25,608 nt of DNA from positions 1 to 25,608 of the forward strand of contig FR897794.1 in the NCBI GenBank assembly GCA_000437495.1, in the 5' to 3' direction. Under the pieces are notes generated by a model that ran no database searches, was not told where the DNA came from, and worked only from the letters and a program-made list of their open reading frames with translations. The position numbers were made by a program, and so were the translations under genes. Below, one piece after another: positions 6,459 to 15,430 of the stretch (position 1 is the first letter of the stretch; each line of letters opens with the position of its first letter). Origin of the DNA: Prevotella sp. CAG:485. GTDB lineage: Bacteria > Bacteroidota > Bacteroidia > Bacteroidales > Muribaculaceae.

Positions 6459-7159
6459 ACTGTGCCGAGGGCAAATACCGACAAAAGGACGGTGCTATCG
6501 GCCTCAAGGATAGCTTCAGCAGCCGCCACCAGCGTTGAACCGGTGGTGCAAATATCGTCAATAAGACAAACACGCGTGCCAATCTGCTCAGCCGCAGGCC
6601 GATAGCGGAAAAGTCCTTTGGTATTTTCCCTTCGCTTCTCGGCGTTCAGACCCGTCTGCGACCGGTGGCTGCGCACTGCTGTAAGTCCTTTGCCCAGCGG
6701 AATGTCGCTGACATCGCTTATGCCACGCGCTATCTCTACAGCCTGATTATAGCCGCGGCGCCATTGCTTGAACCGATACATGGGCACCGGCAACAGGTAA
6801 TCTATGTGGTTGAAAAACGCCGACATCTCATAGTCGGAAGCCGCCATGCGGCCCATAAAGCGCGCCAGGTTGCTGAATCCCCGATACTTGAAATCGTGAA
6901 ACACCGGTGCCAGCACCCCCTGGGCACTGTATTCCAGAAAAGCCGAACACTGTTCAAAAGGCACCTTTCCGGCCAGTTTCTGCGCCATGGGATTCAGATC
7001 CCATCCGCGATACACAGCCCTGGGCAAGGTCATCAGACAATGGTCGCAAAACCACTGCGTGGTAGGACCCGGCTTCTCGCCGCAAATATGGCATTGCGGC
7101 GGCCAGAAAATGTCGGCCACGCCGTTAAGCAGATATTTCAGAAGGTTCAGCTGTTGCAA
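6452..7159 (-). CDS. comF: ComF family phosphoribosyltransferase-like protein
   Basis: A 235-residue protein of the ComF/GntX type. A zinc-finger-like pair, CHIC (C23, C26) and CDHC (C38, C41), is followed by a type I phosphoribosyltransferase domain with RRGYNQA (134-140), QTGLNAEKRRENT (168-180) and the PRPP-binding loop VCLIDDICTTGST (197-209). In naturally competent bacteria ComF takes part in uptake or processing of transforming single-stranded DNA; in others its role is unclear. It is last in the prmC-recX-comF operon, overlapping recX by 13 bp. Its TAG stop lies inside the tandem repeat, so its C-terminal end may have been reshaped by repeat growth. Confidence 0.9.
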   Translation of the reverse strand: MQQLNLLKYLLNGVADIFWPPQCHICGEKPGPTTQWFCDHCLMTLPRAVYRGWDLNPMAQKLAGKVPFEQCSAFLEYSAQGVLAPVFHDFKYRGFSNLARFMGRMAASDYEMSAFFNHIDYLLPVPMYRFKQWRRGYNQAVEIARGISDVSDIPLGKGLTAVRSHRSQTGLNAEKRRENTKGLFRYRPAAEQIGTRVCLIDDICTTGSTLVAAAEAILEADSTVLLSVFALGTVS

Positions 7160-7659
7160 TTGTCGTCTTCGTTGAATAAATCGTCAGCCTCGGCGCCGAG
7201 TCTCGACATGACGCGCGTTATCGTCTCGCCCTGATAGCCGCGCGACATCAGAAAGCGGTAGACCTTCTGCCGGTCGGCTGCCTGAGCCATATTCAGCCCC
7301 TTGGCCTTGCGCAAAGCCGCTTTGTATGCGTTAGCGCAGTGAGCGTCATCGTCCGACTGCTCCATAGCCTTACGAATCATCACATCAGCTATTCCCTTGG
7401 CCAACAGAGCCTGCCGGATTTTGCGGGGACCCCAGTTGCCCTGCCGCAGCTTCATGCGCACAAAGGAATCGGCAAAGCGCTGCTCGTCGATAAATTTATT
7501 AGCCTTGAGATAAGCGATGATTTTGCCGGCGTCAGCTGCCCCGAGACCGCGCCGCAACAGCTTTGTGCGGATGTCGAGCACACATTGCTCCGACCGCGCA
7601 CAGAGTCCCGAGGCATAGAGCAGCCCCTTCTTTACCTCATCTGCCCCGCTGTCAGTCAT
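7147..7659 (-). CDS. recX: Regulatory protein RecX
   Basis: A 170-residue, mostly helical protein with the RecX pattern of repeated three-helix modules. FIDEQRFADSFVRMKLRQGN followed by WGPRKIRQALLAKGI is the diagnostic central region. RecX binds RecA filaments and limits recombinase activity. Here it is not next to recA but sits between prmC and comF, overlapping the first by 8 bp and the second by 13 bp, which indicates a single transcript with coupled translation. The length is usual for the family. Confidence 0.9.
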   Translation of the reverse strand: MTDSGADEVKKGLLYASGLCARSEQCVLDIRTKLLRRGLGAADAGKIIAYLKANKFIDEQRFADSFVRMKLRQGNWGPRKIRQALLAKGIADVMIRKAMEQSDDDAHCANAYKAALRKAKGLNMAQAADRQKVYRFLMSRGYQGETITRVMSRLGAEADDLFNEDDNCNS

Positions 7660-8509
7660 CTTGCGGTTTACGGGCTTTGATGTAACGGTTCAGACCACGT
7701 TCGTCGCGCCAGGTCTCCACATCGGCGAAACCCGCTTTGGCGAGCAAAGCCGACAGTTCGGCGGCATGCCTGGGATTGATTTCAAAATAGAGCCTGCCAC
7801 CCGGCTTCAGCCCCGATAGAGCCGCGGGAGCTATGGCGCGGTAATATTTCAGCGGGTCATCGTCGGGCACAAACAGCGCTTCGGAAGGTTCATAATCCTT
7901 TACATTGCTCTCCATAGACGCCTTCTCGCTCTCGTCGACGTATGGCGGATTGCTCACCACAATATCAAGACTGTTCGGCTCAGGCTCCCAGTGGAGAATA
8001 TCGCCCTTTTCCACCTCAGCATTGCGGCATTTCAGCATGTCGACATTCTCCTTTGCCACCTTGAGTGCAACCGGCGAATTGTCTATGGCCACAATCTGCG
8101 GAAAATTCAGATATCGACTCAGAGCAATGGCAATGGCGCCAGAGCCTGTACCGAGGTCGGCCACCTGCAAATCGCTGTCTGTATTCTCTTCAACAATCTG
8201 GCGCACAAGGTCTTCCGTTTCGGGCCTCGGGATGAGCACCCCCGGCTCCACGTGGATGTCGATGCCGTAGAAATCAGCATCGCCAAGGATATATTGCAAC
8301 GGCTCATGACGCACCAGACGCGTGAGAATCTCCTCTACCTTCGAGCGTATATAATCGCTGAGCTGATAGTCATCGGCAATGCGAATAGTCAGCTCTGTGG
8401 CGTCCCAACCCTTCAGGTTGCGGAAAATTTCGCGTATCATGGCTTGCGTTTCGCCGGCGCCGTAAAGAGGCTCAAGCCTGCGGCGCATTTCAAGTATCGT
8501 CTCTTTCAT
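7652..8509 (-). CDS. prmC: Peptide chain release factor N5-glutamine methyltransferase
   Basis: A 285-residue protein from ATG 8509. The frame stays open to 8557, but the upstream 16 codons cover the promoter, and MKETILEMRRRL is a typical start. It has an N-terminal helical domain, then PRPETE (94-99), the SAM-binding motif DLGTGSGAIAIAL (118-130) and the catalytic NPPY (187-190), all diagnostic of PrmC/HemK. The enzyme methylates the glutamine of the GGQ motif in release factors 1 and 2. It heads the prmC-recX-comF operon and is transcribed divergently from ribD. Confidence 0.95.
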   Translation of the reverse strand: MKETILEMRRRLEPLYGAGETQAMIREIFRNLKGWDATELTIRIADDYQLSDYIRSKVEEILTRLVRHEPLQYILGDADFYGIDIHVEPGVLIPRPETEDLVRQIVEENTDSDLQVADLGTGSGAIAIALSRYLNFPQIVAIDNSPVALKVAKENVDMLKCRNAEVEKGDILHWEPEPNSLDIVVSNPPYVDESEKASMESNVKDYEPSEALFVPDDDPLKYYRAIAPAALSGLKPGGRLYFEINPRHAAELSALLAKAGFADVETWRDERGLNRYIKARKPQDD

Positions 8510-8523
8510 ATTTTTCCAACAAG

Positions 8524-8531
8524 CAAAGGTA
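8524..8531 (-). promoter_or_regulatory. prmC operon -7 box
   Basis: The minus strand reads TACCTTTG (TAnnTTTG), 14 bp before the prmC ATG. A TTTTG on the minus strand at 8555-8559 lies about 23 bp upstream and is a loose candidate for the -33 element. Confidence 0.6.
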
Positions 8532-8570
8532 CAAAATTCTTTCGGATGATTCGGCAAAAGGAAAAATTTG

Positions 8571-8578
8571 TAACTTTG
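8571..8578 (+). promoter_or_regulatory. ribD -7 box, abutting the start codon
   Basis: TAACTTTG at 8571-8578 ends only 4 bp before the GTG start of ribD at 8583, so the mRNA should start at or within a base or two of the GTG. The -33 region is not obvious. Confidence 0.55.
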
Positions 8579-8582
8579 CAGA

Positions 8583-9596
8583 GTGAAAAAAGATGATGAA
8601 TATTATATGCGGCGAGCCTGCGGGCTGGCACGGAAAGGCCACGGACACGTATCGCCGAATCCGGCGGTGGGCTGCGTCATAGTCAGTGCCGACAGCGAAA
8701 TTGCGGGCGAAGGATGGCACAGACAATATGGCGAGGGACATGCCGAGGTGAATGCCGTTGCCTCGGTAAAGAACCGCGAGCTGCTGCGCGACGCCACAGT
8801 GTATGTAACCCTTGAGCCATGCTCGCATTACGGCAAAACACCCCCTTGCGCGCTGATGCTGACTGAGTTGCCGGTGAAGCGCATTGTGGCCGGCAGCACA
8901 GACCCGAATCCCAAAGTCAGCGGCCGCGGACTGGAGATGCTGCGTCAGGCCGGCAAAGAGGTTGTGAGCGGCGTGTTAGAAGCTGAATGCAGAGCACTTA
9001 ACCCGGCATTCCTCACAGCTCAGGAGCAACAGCGCCCTTACATAACGCTGAAATGGGCATGCGACGCAAACGGTGTCATGGGAAGCACCACAGGAGAAAG
9101 GCTGCACTTCTCAAATGCTCAGGGTGAGCTGTGGAGCCATCGCGAACGGACACGCCACGACGCCATCATGGTGGGCCGACGCACTGCAGAAGCCGACAAT
9201 CCGCGACTGGACGCTCGCCGTTGGCCGGGACATCAGCCAAGACCCATAGTGATTGGCGGCGACGGGTCGCCGTTGGCCGGAAGTCGGCTGGCAGCCAACA
9301 GCGAGACTCTATGGCTGCCCCACACCGACGATTTGAGAGCTATGGTGACGAGCCTGTGGAAAGAACATAACATCAGCTCGCTGCTTGTGGAGGGTGGCGC
9401 CAGGCTGCTCAATGCGTTCATTGATGCCGGGTTATATGACCGTATTCGCGTGGAGAGATGCCCCGACATCACCGAAGGAGATGTTTCAGCACCCGCACTG
9501 CCGGCCGACGTCTGCCCGGTAAGCTCCATGTATCTTGGCCGCAACAAGCTCGAAATTATGCTTCGGAAGGGTAAATGGCAACTTAAAAAGGTTTAA
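8583..9596 (+). CDS. ribD: Bifunctional diaminohydroxyphosphoribosylaminopyrimidine deaminase / reductase
   Basis: A 337-residue two-domain riboflavin enzyme. The N-terminal deaminase has SPNPAVGCVIV (24-34), the zinc and catalytic residues HAE (53-55) and PCSHYGKTPPC (79-89, with C80 and C89 as ligands). The C-terminal reductase begins at about 150 (PYITLKWACDANG) and includes HDAIMVGRRTAEADNPRL. It converts the GTP-cyclohydrolase II product through deamination and NADPH-dependent side-chain reduction. GTG 8583 is the likely start because the conserved DEYYMRRA segment lies at its usual distance from it; the next candidate, ATG 8607, falls inside that segment. No other riboflavin gene is nearby. 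Confidence 0.95.
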   Translation: MKKDDEYYMRRACGLARKGHGHVSPNPAVGCVIVSADSEIAGEGWHRQYGEGHAEVNAVASVKNRELLRDATVYVTLEPCSHYGKTPPCALMLTELPVKRIVAGSTDPNPKVSGRGLEMLRQAGKEVVSGVLEAECRALNPAFLTAQEQQRPYITLKWACDANGVMGSTTGERLHFSNAQGELWSHRERTRHDAIMVGRRTAEADNPRLDARRWPGHQPRPIVIGGDGSPLAGSRLAANSETLWLPHTDDLRAMVTSLWKEHNISSLLVEGGARLLNAFIDAGLYDRIRVERCPDITEGDVSAPALPADVCPVSSMYLGRNKLEIMLRKGKWQLKKV

Positions 9597-9664
9597 AAAC
9601 ACCTAATTTTTTATTATTTCGGTTTTCTTAGCCTTTTAATTGCTGCTCATTTGAGCCATTTTAT

Positions 9665-9672
9665 TAAATTTG
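9665..9672 (+). promoter_or_regulatory. -7 box for the DUF6242-porG-uppS-bamA operon
   Basis: TAAATTTG matches TAnnTTTG, 24 bp before ATG 9697. A TTG at 9640-9642, 22 bp upstream, is a loose -33 candidate. The preceding bases from 9597 are A+T-rich. Confidence 0.5.
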
Positions 9673-9696
9673 CAGGTTGAAAATACTACCCGACGC

Positions 9697-11226
9697 ATGA
9701 GTATCATACGATTGACAACAATATCGGCTGTTATTGCTCTGGCATTAGCGGCTTTAAACTTAACTTCGTGTAACAAAGACACCAGTACGGAGGACGACCC
9801 TAATTATCAGCGGGGTACCGAGCTGGTGGTTACGCGCTTCTATCTGATGCCGAACATGAAGGTGATGGACGACCTTGATTCGGTGTATTTCGCTATTGAC
9901 CTCAACAAGGGTGTGATATACAATGCCGACTCACTGCCGGTAGGCACACCGGTGAACAAGCTCGTGCCCTCAATCACCATTCCGAAGACCGTGCAGCGCG
10001 CCGAGATAGTGGAACAGAGCGCCGACGGCAGCGAAGAGGTGGTACACAACTATCTCGACAGTCCGACAGATACCATCGACTTCACCAAGAACGTAACGCT
10101 GCGTCTCTCCACACTCAACGAGACCGTGTCGCGCATTTACCAGCTGAAGGTCAATGTGCATAAAATGAATCCCGACTCGCTCTATTTCGACATGGAAGCC
10201 CGCACGGCTCTTCCCTCGAGAATGGCGAACCCGAAGAAGCAGAAAACGGTGAGCCGCGACAGCACTGTTTACACCTTTGTGCAGGAATCGGACGGCACAT
10301 ACACCCTGTCGCAGACCCGTCATCTGGAAAGCGGCGAATGGGTTAAAAGGGCCGTAAAACCGGGCTTTGAGGCCAATGTGCGGTCGCTGTCAGCCACCGA
10401 CGACGCGTTCTATATGCTCGGCGCCGACGGCACGCTTCACGCTTCAGCCGACGGTGTGTCATGGCACAGCGTGAGTGAAGCCGGGAAATGGATAAGCATA
10501 ATAGGCGCCTTCAACAACAGTGTGCAGGGTGTGAAGAATGTGGGCGGCAAGCTGATGCATACTCAGTATCCGGCCGGCACATACCGCGACACAGAGCTTG
10601 AGAGCGGCTTCCCCTATCTCTATACGTCGAACATGGCCATCTACACCACGAAATGGAGCTCGCTGCCGCTGGGTCTTATCACGGGCGGATATGACGGCAC
10701 GAAATACACAGGCGACACATGGGCCTTCGACGGCACGTCTTGGATAAGCATATCCGACAAGGGTATGCCCGCTGTATACGGCGGCACCATGATACCGTAT
10801 TACGCTTACCTGCGCACCACCACAATGTGGCTGTTCAACGAATATTCGGTGTGGCTGTTCATTGGCGGATGCACGCCTGACGGCAAGGTGAACCAAACGG
10901 TATATATCAGCTATGACAACGGCGTGAACTGGAAGAAAGCGCCCGAGGCAATGCAGCTGCCCAAGGATTTGGACAATCTGCTGTTTGTGGATCACGCTGT
11001 GCAGGCAACACCGTTGGAAGCCAATTTCTCGCCCACAAACTGGAAAAGCTTTGGCCGTCAGCGCACTCTGACGCGCAAGCTGCCATACGTAATCAATGGT
11101 TACGACATAACCTGGAACTGCCCCTTCATCTATCTCTGCGGCGGCCATAAGGATGCCGATTCAGCGGTAAATCCGTGGATTTACCGCGGCGTCATAAACC
11201 GTATGCGTTTCAAACCTCTGATTTAA
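9697..11226 (+). CDS. DUF6242-like exported lipoprotein
   Basis: A 509-residue protein from ATG 9697; the frame reaches back to a TTG at 9670, but that overlaps the promoter. The signal sequence ends in a lipobox, LTSC, with the lipidated cysteine at 25. The body has a first domain of about 130 residues (LVVTRFYLMPNMKVMDDLDS) and then repeated beta-strand motifs rich in aspartate, glycine and tryptophan (DGVSWHSVSE, DTWAFDGTSWISISDKG, ISYDNGVNWKKAP) that look like propeller blades of the Kelch or sialidase-like kind. I associate this architecture with DUF6242 lipoproteins of Bacteroidales; the number is from memory. It lies directly before porG, with zero bases between stop and start, suggesting an envelope role. 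The function is unknown. Confidence 0.7.
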   Translation: MSIIRLTTISAVIALALAALNLTSCNKDTSTEDDPNYQRGTELVVTRFYLMPNMKVMDDLDSVYFAIDLNKGVIYNADSLPVGTPVNKLVPSITIPKTVQRAEIVEQSADGSEEVVHNYLDSPTDTIDFTKNVTLRLSTLNETVSRIYQLKVNVHKMNPDSLYFDMEARTALPSRMANPKKQKTVSRDSTVYTFVQESDGTYTLSQTRHLESGEWVKRAVKPGFEANVRSLSATDDAFYMLGADGTLHASADGVSWHSVSEAGKWISIIGAFNNSVQGVKNVGGKLMHTQYPAGTYRDTELESGFPYLYTSNMAIYTTKWSSLPLGLITGGYDGTKYTGDTWAFDGTSWISISDKGMPAVYGGTMIPYYAYLRTTTMWLFNEYSVWLFIGGCTPDGKVNQTVYISYDNGVNWKKAPEAMQLPKDLDNLLFVDHAVQATPLEANFSPTNWKSFGRQRTLTRKLPYVINGYDITWNCPFIYLCGGHKDADSAVNPWIYRGVINRMRFKPLI

Positions 11227-11958
11227 ATGCTCTTCTCATTATTAAATAAAAGAATCAGTAAACGGCTTTGGGCAGCGGCGGCAATAATGCTGCTGTTGCC
11301 GCTGTGCATGAAAGCTCAGGAATTTGCGGCCTTCAGCGATGACGATGATTATCGCTACGAGATAGGCGGCGGCGTGGGCATGACGGGCTATCTTGGCGAT
11401 GCCAACACTGCCAATCTGCTGAAAAATCCGAGCTGGGATGCCGAGGTGGCTTTCCGCTATATCATCAACCCGCGGTTTGCCCTGAAGACTCAGTTCTATG
11501 CCGGCGGTCTGCGCGGCGACTCCAAGCAGATGCAAAACGTGTTCCCCGACGAGAAGACGTTTAAGTTCTCAACCACGTTCTACTCGGCTTCCGAGATGTT
11601 TGAGTTCAACTTCTTCAACTACGGCATGGGACGCCGCTATCAGAAGTTGAGCCGTGTAACGCCTTATATAGCAGCCGGTTTAGGATTTGTGTTAGCCACC
11701 ACTTCCGGCACCAGCGCCTTCAGCATCGAGATACCCTTCGGCCTGGGCGTAAAATACAAACTGTCGAAGCGGGTGAATCTGGGGCTCAGCTTCCTGATGC
11801 ACAAGACTTTCAGCGACAAGATGGACGGCAAAGACCTTGCCGACCCCAATCAGATAAAACATTCGTTTATGAAAAACACCGACTGGTATTCCACGCTCAC
11901 CTTTACGGTAACATACGAATTCAGCCGGCGTTGCGCAGAATGTCATTATAAGCCATGA
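11227..11958 (+). CDS. porG: DUF6089 / PorG-like outer-membrane beta-barrel protein
   Basis: A 243-residue protein with an N-terminal hydrophobic signal ending near MKAQ and a body of alternating amphipathic strands with aromatic ends (YEIGGGVGMTGYLGDANTAN, AFRYIINPRFALKTQFYAGG, TFTVTYEF). The pattern matches the DUF6089/PorG family, whose Porphyromonas member is needed for type IX secretion. Many Bacteroidales keep a homologue in this location next to uppS and bamA even without a full type IX system, so the secretion role is inferred. The ATG directly follows the upstream TAA, and its stop overlaps the uppS start (ATGA). Confidence 0.78.
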   Translation: MLFSLLNKRISKRLWAAAAIMLLLPLCMKAQEFAAFSDDDDYRYEIGGGVGMTGYLGDANTANLLKNPSWDAEVAFRYIINPRFALKTQFYAGGLRGDSKQMQNVFPDEKTFKFSTTFYSASEMFEFNFFNYGMGRRYQKLSRVTPYIAAGLGFVLATTSGTSAFSIEIPFGLGVKYKLSKRVNLGLSFLMHKTFSDKMDGKDLADPNQIKHSFMKNTDWYSTLTFTVTYEFSRRCAECHYKP

Positions 11959-12725
11959 CAGAGAAACCAGCACAGAACTGCTCCGGGCTGAACGGCAAGA
12001 TGCCGCGCCACATCGCCATCATCATGGACGGCAACGGGCGCTGGGCCTCGGGGCGCGGTATGCAACGCAGCCAAGGTCATTTCCGGGGCGTGGACTCGGT
12101 AATAGAAATTACCCGTGCATGCTCCGATTTGGGCATCGGCTATCTCACGCTCTATGGCTTCTCAACCGAAAACTGGAAACGGCCTCAGCCGGAGGTGGAT
12201 ATTCTGATGCACCTTATAGGCGACACCATAGCTCAGCAGACGCCTTTCCTGGTAGAGAACAACGTTCGTCTGAACCTAATAGGCGAGATAGAACGCATAC
12301 CGGTAGCGTCGCGTGCAAAGCTGCAGGCGGGTGTGTCGGCCACGGCACACTGCACAGGGTTGGTGCTGACCATGGCGCTGAGCTATTCTGGCCGCTGGGA
12401 CATTGCTCAGGCCGCGCGCAAACTGGCGCTGAAGGTGCAGCGCGGCGAAATGCGCCCCGAGGACATTGACGAGGAGGCTGTGGCACGCAACCTCGACACC
12501 TATCCCCTGCCCGACCCCGACCTGCTCATACGCACCGGCGGCGAAGAGCGCATAAGCAATTTCCTGCTGTGGCAATCGGCTTATTCCGAACTGTATTTCA
12601 CCCATATCCTCTGGCCTGACTTCGGCAAGGAACAACTTCTGGAAGCACTGACCGACTACCGGGGACGCGAACGCCGTTTCGGCAAAACGTCGCAACAAGT
12701 ACAAGACACTCATGACCAAGCGTAA
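11955..12725 (+). CDS. uppS: Isoprenyl transferase (undecaprenyl diphosphate synthase)
   Basis: A 256-residue cis-prenyltransferase. HIAIIMDGNGRWA, with the catalytic aspartate D25, GFSTENWKRP, and the C-terminal RTGGEERISNFLLWQ segment are diagnostic. It condenses isopentenyl diphosphate onto farnesyl diphosphate to make the C55 carrier used for peptidoglycan and surface glycans. A later methionine (residue 16, MPRHIAIIM) is also possible as the start, but the ATG at 11955 overlapping the porG stop supports the longer form. Its 3' end overlaps the bamA start by 14 bp, so porG, uppS and bamA are probably translated in series from one mRNA. Confidence 0.96.
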   Translation: MTEKPAQNCSGLNGKMPRHIAIIMDGNGRWASGRGMQRSQGHFRGVDSVIEITRACSDLGIGYLTLYGFSTENWKRPQPEVDILMHLIGDTIAQQTPFLVENNVRLNLIGEIERIPVASRAKLQAGVSATAHCTGLVLTMALSYSGRWDIAQAARKLALKVQRGEMRPEDIDEEAVARNLDTYPLPDPDLLIRTGGEERISNFLLWQSAYSELYFTHILWPDFGKEQLLEALTDYRGRERRFGKTSQQVQDTHDQA

Positions 12726-15378
12726 TAATACCATCAGGCGTATGCAGACGCTTTTGTCTGCCGTGGCCTTTCTGTTAGGCCTCTCGGCCGCTTTATCTGC
12801 TCAAGCACAGGATTTCAACATTGAAAAACCCGACACGGTGGTGAAACCCAAAATCGTCTACACTTCCATGCCGCGCACTTACGAAATCGGCGGCATCAAT
12901 GTGGAGGGTGTGAATGCGGGCGACGAATATTCCACCATAGGCTTCTCCGGACTTAACGTGGGTCAGCGCGTGGAGATACCGGGTCCTGCCATCACCGACG
13001 CCACCAAACGTTTCTGGCGCCAGGGCATCTATTCGCGCGTGCAGATAAAGGTGGATAAAATCATCGGCGACAAGGCTTACCTCACCATCGTCCTCGGACA
13101 GCGTCCGCGCCTCACCGAGCTGCGCTTTACGGGCGTGAGCGGCGGCGAGAAGAAAGACCTGCTCAACAATCTGGCCATGGTAAACGGCCAGCAGATTACG
13201 CCCAACATCGTGGCGCGTACCAAACAGCTCATCGAGCAGTATTATGCCAAAAAGGGCTTCAAGAATGCCGAAGTGTCTATCACCGAAGTGCCCGACCTGA
13301 GTCAGCAAAACTACGTTTATCTCGACGTAAACGTGGTGAAGAGCAACAAGATAAAGGTGCATAAAATCTACGTTGAAGGCAATAAGGTGCTTTCAGACGG
13401 CAAGGTGAAACGCACTTTCAAAAAGACCAACGAGAAGGGCAATCTGCTCAACATCTTCAAACAGAAGAAATTCGTAACTCAGGATTACAACGACGACAAG
13501 AACCGTCTGATAGAGAAATACAACGAGCTTGGCTATCGCGACGCGCGCATTGTCAGCGACTCAGTGGCACGCTACGACGACGGCACGGTGGACATCTTCC
13601 TCAACCTGGAGGAGGGCGACCGCTATTACATCAGCGATATCTCGTGGGTGGGCAATACCATCTACGACACTCAGACTCTGAGCGACCTGTTGGGCATCTA
13701 TCCGGGCGATGTCTACAACCAGAAGCTGCTCAACAAACGCACCACAGAGGATGACGACGCCGTGGCTAATCTCTATCTCGACAACGGCTATCTGTTCTTC
13801 CAGCTTGTGCCCATTGAGGAGAATGTGAAGGGCGACAGCGTGGCTCTGCAAATGCGTATCATGGAAGGTCCGCAGGCCACCATCAACAACGTCATCATCA
13901 ACGGCAACGACCGTCTGTATGAGAAAGTAATCCGCCGCGACCTGCGTGTAAAACCGGGTGCTCTGTTCTCAAAAAGCGACCTTGTGCGTTCAGCCCGCGA
14001 GATTGCCACCACAGGCCATTTCAACCCGGAGAACATGGACATCAGGCCTCAACCCAATGAAAGCGACGGCACGGTGGACATCATCTTCAACCTCGAATCA
14101 AAGGCCAACGACAAATTCCAGTTCTCGTTCGGCTGGGGCCAGACGGGTCTCACCGGTCAGGTGGGTCTGAGCTTCACCAACTTCTCAATCAAGAACCTGT
14201 TCTATCCCTCCACCTACAAAGGACTGATTCCGCAGGGCGACGGACAGACGTTCTCTATATCGGCACAGACCAATGCCAAATATTACCAGAGCTACAATAT
14301 ATCGTTCTTCGACCCGTGGATAGGCGGCCGCCGCCCGAACTCGCTGAGCGTAAGCGTGGATTATTCGCGCGCCACCGGCATCAACTCGTCATACTATAAC
14401 GACAACTGGAACAATGCCTGGCAAAACTCGCTCTATTACAACGGCTCGAACTACGGCTACAACAACAACTACAACATTCAGCAGGCTTACGACCCCAACA
14501 AGGTGCTTCAGCTTGCCGGCGTAAGTGTGGGTTACGGCTCGCGTCTGACCTGGCCCGATGAGTACTTTGTGTTCCAGACTTCGCTTGCCTACCGCTGGTA
14601 TTACCTCAAGAACTGGGAGTATCTGTATTACATGAACAACGGCACGTCGAACTCTCTGGTGCTGAGCCTGAACCTGTCGCGCAGCAGCATCGACAACCCG
14701 TATTACACTCGCCGAGGATCAGAATTCTCGCTGGGCATCGACATCACGCCACCCATGTCGGCCTTCCGCCACCGCAACTGGCGCAAGCTCTATAATGAGG
14801 CCACTTACGCCAACTCTGAGAGTGCCAAGAAGGAAATGTACCGCTGGATTGAGTACTACAAGATTCGCTTCAAGTCGAAGACCTTCACGCCGCTCACCGA
14901 CCCCGAGAGCCAATGGACACTCGTGCTGATGACCCGCGCCGACTTCGGTCTGCTTGGATATTACAACAAGTATCTGCGCACCCCGTTCGAGACCTTCTAC
15001 TTCGGCGGCGACGGCATGACGGGCTCGGGCACCTACGCCACCGAGACCATTGCCATGCGCGGTTACGAAAACGGCCAGTTCACCCCGTGGGGCGAAGAGG
15101 GTTATGCCTACGGCAAATTCACCTTCGAGCTTCACTTCCCGTTCATGCTGCAGCCCACAACCACCATCTACGGTCTGGCGTTTGTGGAAGCCGGCAACGC
15201 ATGGCCGCAGATGAAGAACTTCTCGCCCTTCAACCTCAAGCGTTCGGCCGGTGTGGGTCTGCGCATCTATCTGTCGGTGCTCGGATTCATGGGCATTGAC
15301 TGGGGCTATGGCTTCGATGTGGTAAATGGCCAGAAAGGCGGCTCGCACTTCCACTTTGTGCTGGGTCAGGAGTTCTGA
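12712..15378 (+). CDS. bamA: Outer-membrane protein assembly factor BamA
   Basis: An 888-residue Omp85 protein. A signal peptide (MQTLLSAVAFLLGLSAALSA, preceded by the basic MTKRNNTIRR) leads into POTRA domains from about 50 to 465; VHKIYVEGNKVLSDGKVKRT and TINNVIINGNDRLYEKVIRR are typical POTRA strands. The 16-stranded barrel follows, with the conserved loop-6 motif as MRGY (782-785) and a C-terminal strand ending in phenylalanine (FHFVLGQEF), as expected for a barrel signal. It inserts beta-barrel proteins into the outer membrane. A start at 12742 is possible, but 12712 keeps the uppS overlap. Residues about 557-597 form an Asn/Tyr-rich insertion in the barrel, probably a surface loop. Confidence 0.96.
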   Translation: MTKRNNTIRRMQTLLSAVAFLLGLSAALSAQAQDFNIEKPDTVVKPKIVYTSMPRTYEIGGINVEGVNAGDEYSTIGFSGLNVGQRVEIPGPAITDATKRFWRQGIYSRVQIKVDKIIGDKAYLTIVLGQRPRLTELRFTGVSGGEKKDLLNNLAMVNGQQITPNIVARTKQLIEQYYAKKGFKNAEVSITEVPDLSQQNYVYLDVNVVKSNKIKVHKIYVEGNKVLSDGKVKRTFKKTNEKGNLLNIFKQKKFVTQDYNDDKNRLIEKYNELGYRDARIVSDSVARYDDGTVDIFLNLEEGDRYYISDISWVGNTIYDTQTLSDLLGIYPGDVYNQKLLNKRTTEDDDAVANLYLDNGYLFFQLVPIEENVKGDSVALQMRIMEGPQATINNVIINGNDRLYEKVIRRDLRVKPGALFSKSDLVRSAREIATTGHFNPENMDIRPQPNESDGTVDIIFNLESKANDKFQFSFGWGQTGLTGQVGLSFTNFSIKNLFYPSTYKGLIPQGDGQTFSISAQTNAKYYQSYNISFFDPWIGGRRPNSLSVSVDYSRATGINSSYYNDNWNNAWQNSLYYNGSNYGYNNNYNIQQAYDPNKVLQLAGVSVGYGSRLTWPDEYFVFQTSLAYRWYYLKNWEYLYYMNNGTSNSLVLSLNLSRSSIDNPYYTRRGSEFSLGIDITPPMSAFRHRNWRKLYNEATYANSESAKKEMYRWIEYYKIRFKSKTFTPLTDPESQWTLVLMTRADFGLLGYYNKYLRTPFETFYFGGDGMTGSGTYATETIAMRGYENGQFTPWGEEGYAYGKFTFELHFPFMLQPTTTIYGLAFVEAGNAWPQMKNFSPFNLKRSAGVGLRIYLSVLGFMGIDWGYGFDVVNGQKGGSHFHFVLGQEF

Positions 15379-15403
15379 TGTAACAATTCGACCACTTTTG
15401 AGT

Positions 15404-15430
15404 TATATAAAGAAAAACCCTATATAAAGA
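15404..15430. repeat. Duplicated TATATAAAGA before the first ompH gene
   Basis: TATATAAAGA occurs at 15404-15413 and again at 15421-15430, where its last A is the first base of the ompH ATG. The same core is part of a 14-bp palindrome before murI (16709-16722). This may simply be an A+T-rich translation-initiation region. Confidence 0.4.

Noticed and set aside
8510..8557. N-terminal extension of prmC
   Set aside because: The 16 extra codons overlap the promoter box and are not part of the PrmC pattern.
10459..11148. 229-codon minus-strand frame within the DUF6242-like gene
   Set aside because: It is antisense to a lipoprotein gene with clear signal and domain structure; no start context or recognisable motifs.
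14719..15354. 211-codon minus-strand frame opposite the bamA barrel
   Set aside because: It is a shadow of bamA codon usage and encodes no recognisable domain.
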